Shown: positions 5,159 to 5,270 of the stretch, one piece after another | Position numbering within the stretch: position 1 is the first letter of the stretch | Layout: each line of letters starts with the position of its first letter | From: Victivallales bacterium | Lineage (GTDB): Bacteria > Verrucomicrobiota > Lentisphaeria > Oligosphaerales > Oligosphaeraceae | Length of the DNA stretch: 5,270 nucleotides | Reading direction: 5' to 3' | Assembly: GCA_017543165.1 (NCBI GenBank) | Contig: JAFYGL010000184.1 | Span: 1-5,270 of the forward strand | Translations under genes and position numbers: made by a program | The notes under the pieces: model-generated | The model's database searches: none | Told to the model about the DNA's origin: nothing | The model's input: only the letters and a program-made list of their open reading frames with translations

Positions 5159-5270
5159 ATGACGACATTTGCATCGAAGGCGGGAATTGACCTGGCACTT
5201 ACAGAAGAGGACAAGATGGCGGTCCTGAAGGCGGGACTGGCTAAAATCAACAAGCCATTGAAGAAGGTGC
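5159..5270 (+). CDS. Unidentified protein, N-terminal 37 residues (partial)
   Basis: ATG at 5159 opens a frame that stays open to the window edge, preceded by AGAGGA (5145-5150) at 8-nt spacing and 20 nt after the plsY stop. It probably belongs to the same transcript. The peptide starts MTTFASKAGIDLALTEEDK and ends in KPLKKV, with a predicted amphipathic helix about 15-29. No signal peptide or catalytic motif is visible. A hydrophilic start leading to LKKV would fit a protein whose first beta strand begins at the edge. The LarA/DUF2088 family (nickel-dependent lactate racemase-like) begins in a similar way in my memory, but this is speculation with little support. Confidence 0.75.
   Translation, partial: MTTFASKAGIDLALTEEDKMAVLKAGLAKINKPLKKV

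Noticed and set aside
4476..5198. 240-codon minus-strand open frame opposite plsY
   Set aside because: It is antisense to an intact PlsY, is rich in Gln/His/Asn as expected from the reverse of membrane-protein codons, and has no recognisable motif.

Overview
This is a moderate-G+C bacterial window with tightly packed genes and one repeat-rich gap. It holds two divergent gene clusters that share a short AT-rich intergenic region, and a partial gene at each edge. The taxon cannot be fixed from the sequence. A PlsY acyltransferase and clear Shine-Dalgarno sites show it is bacterial. The octamer 'CGCAGAG' repeats and the exosortase/PKS-associated style of the hydrolase would fit an environmental PVC-type lineage such as Lentisphaerota or Planctomycetota, but that is only a guess.

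Layout. Positions 1-126 are the C-terminal tail of an unidentified + strand gene. Positions 127-405 hold no credible gene. They carry a 7-bp tandem repeat (134-159), a GC-rich hairpin with a GAAA loop (164-183), and a large imperfect inverted repeat built from RCGCAGAG octamers (223-392) whose spacer contains a second small palindrome.

Minus strand, read from 3559 down to 406: a polar amino-acid type ABC importer in the order lipoprotein binding protein, permease, ATPase, followed 2 nt later by an alpha/beta-hydrolase-like protein that appears to lack the catalytic Ser and His. Tight spacing, with ribosome binding sites embedded in upstream stop codons or coding sequence, argues for one operon. 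A strong hairpin sits between the binding protein and permease genes, where it could let the binding protein be made in excess.

Plus strand, from 3708: a divergent NAD kinase family gene, then plsY (glycerol-3-phosphate acyltransferase) whose ribosome binding site overlaps the kinase stop codon, then the first 37 codons of an unidentified gene. This cluster looks like housekeeping cofactor and phospholipid synthesis.

No wholly new system stands out. The points most worth a second look are the Cys/His-containing segment that replaces the usual NAD-kinase loop after GGDG, the catalytically degenerate hydrolase coupled to an amino-acid transporter, the compound repeat region, and a roughly 25-residue insertion in the permease.
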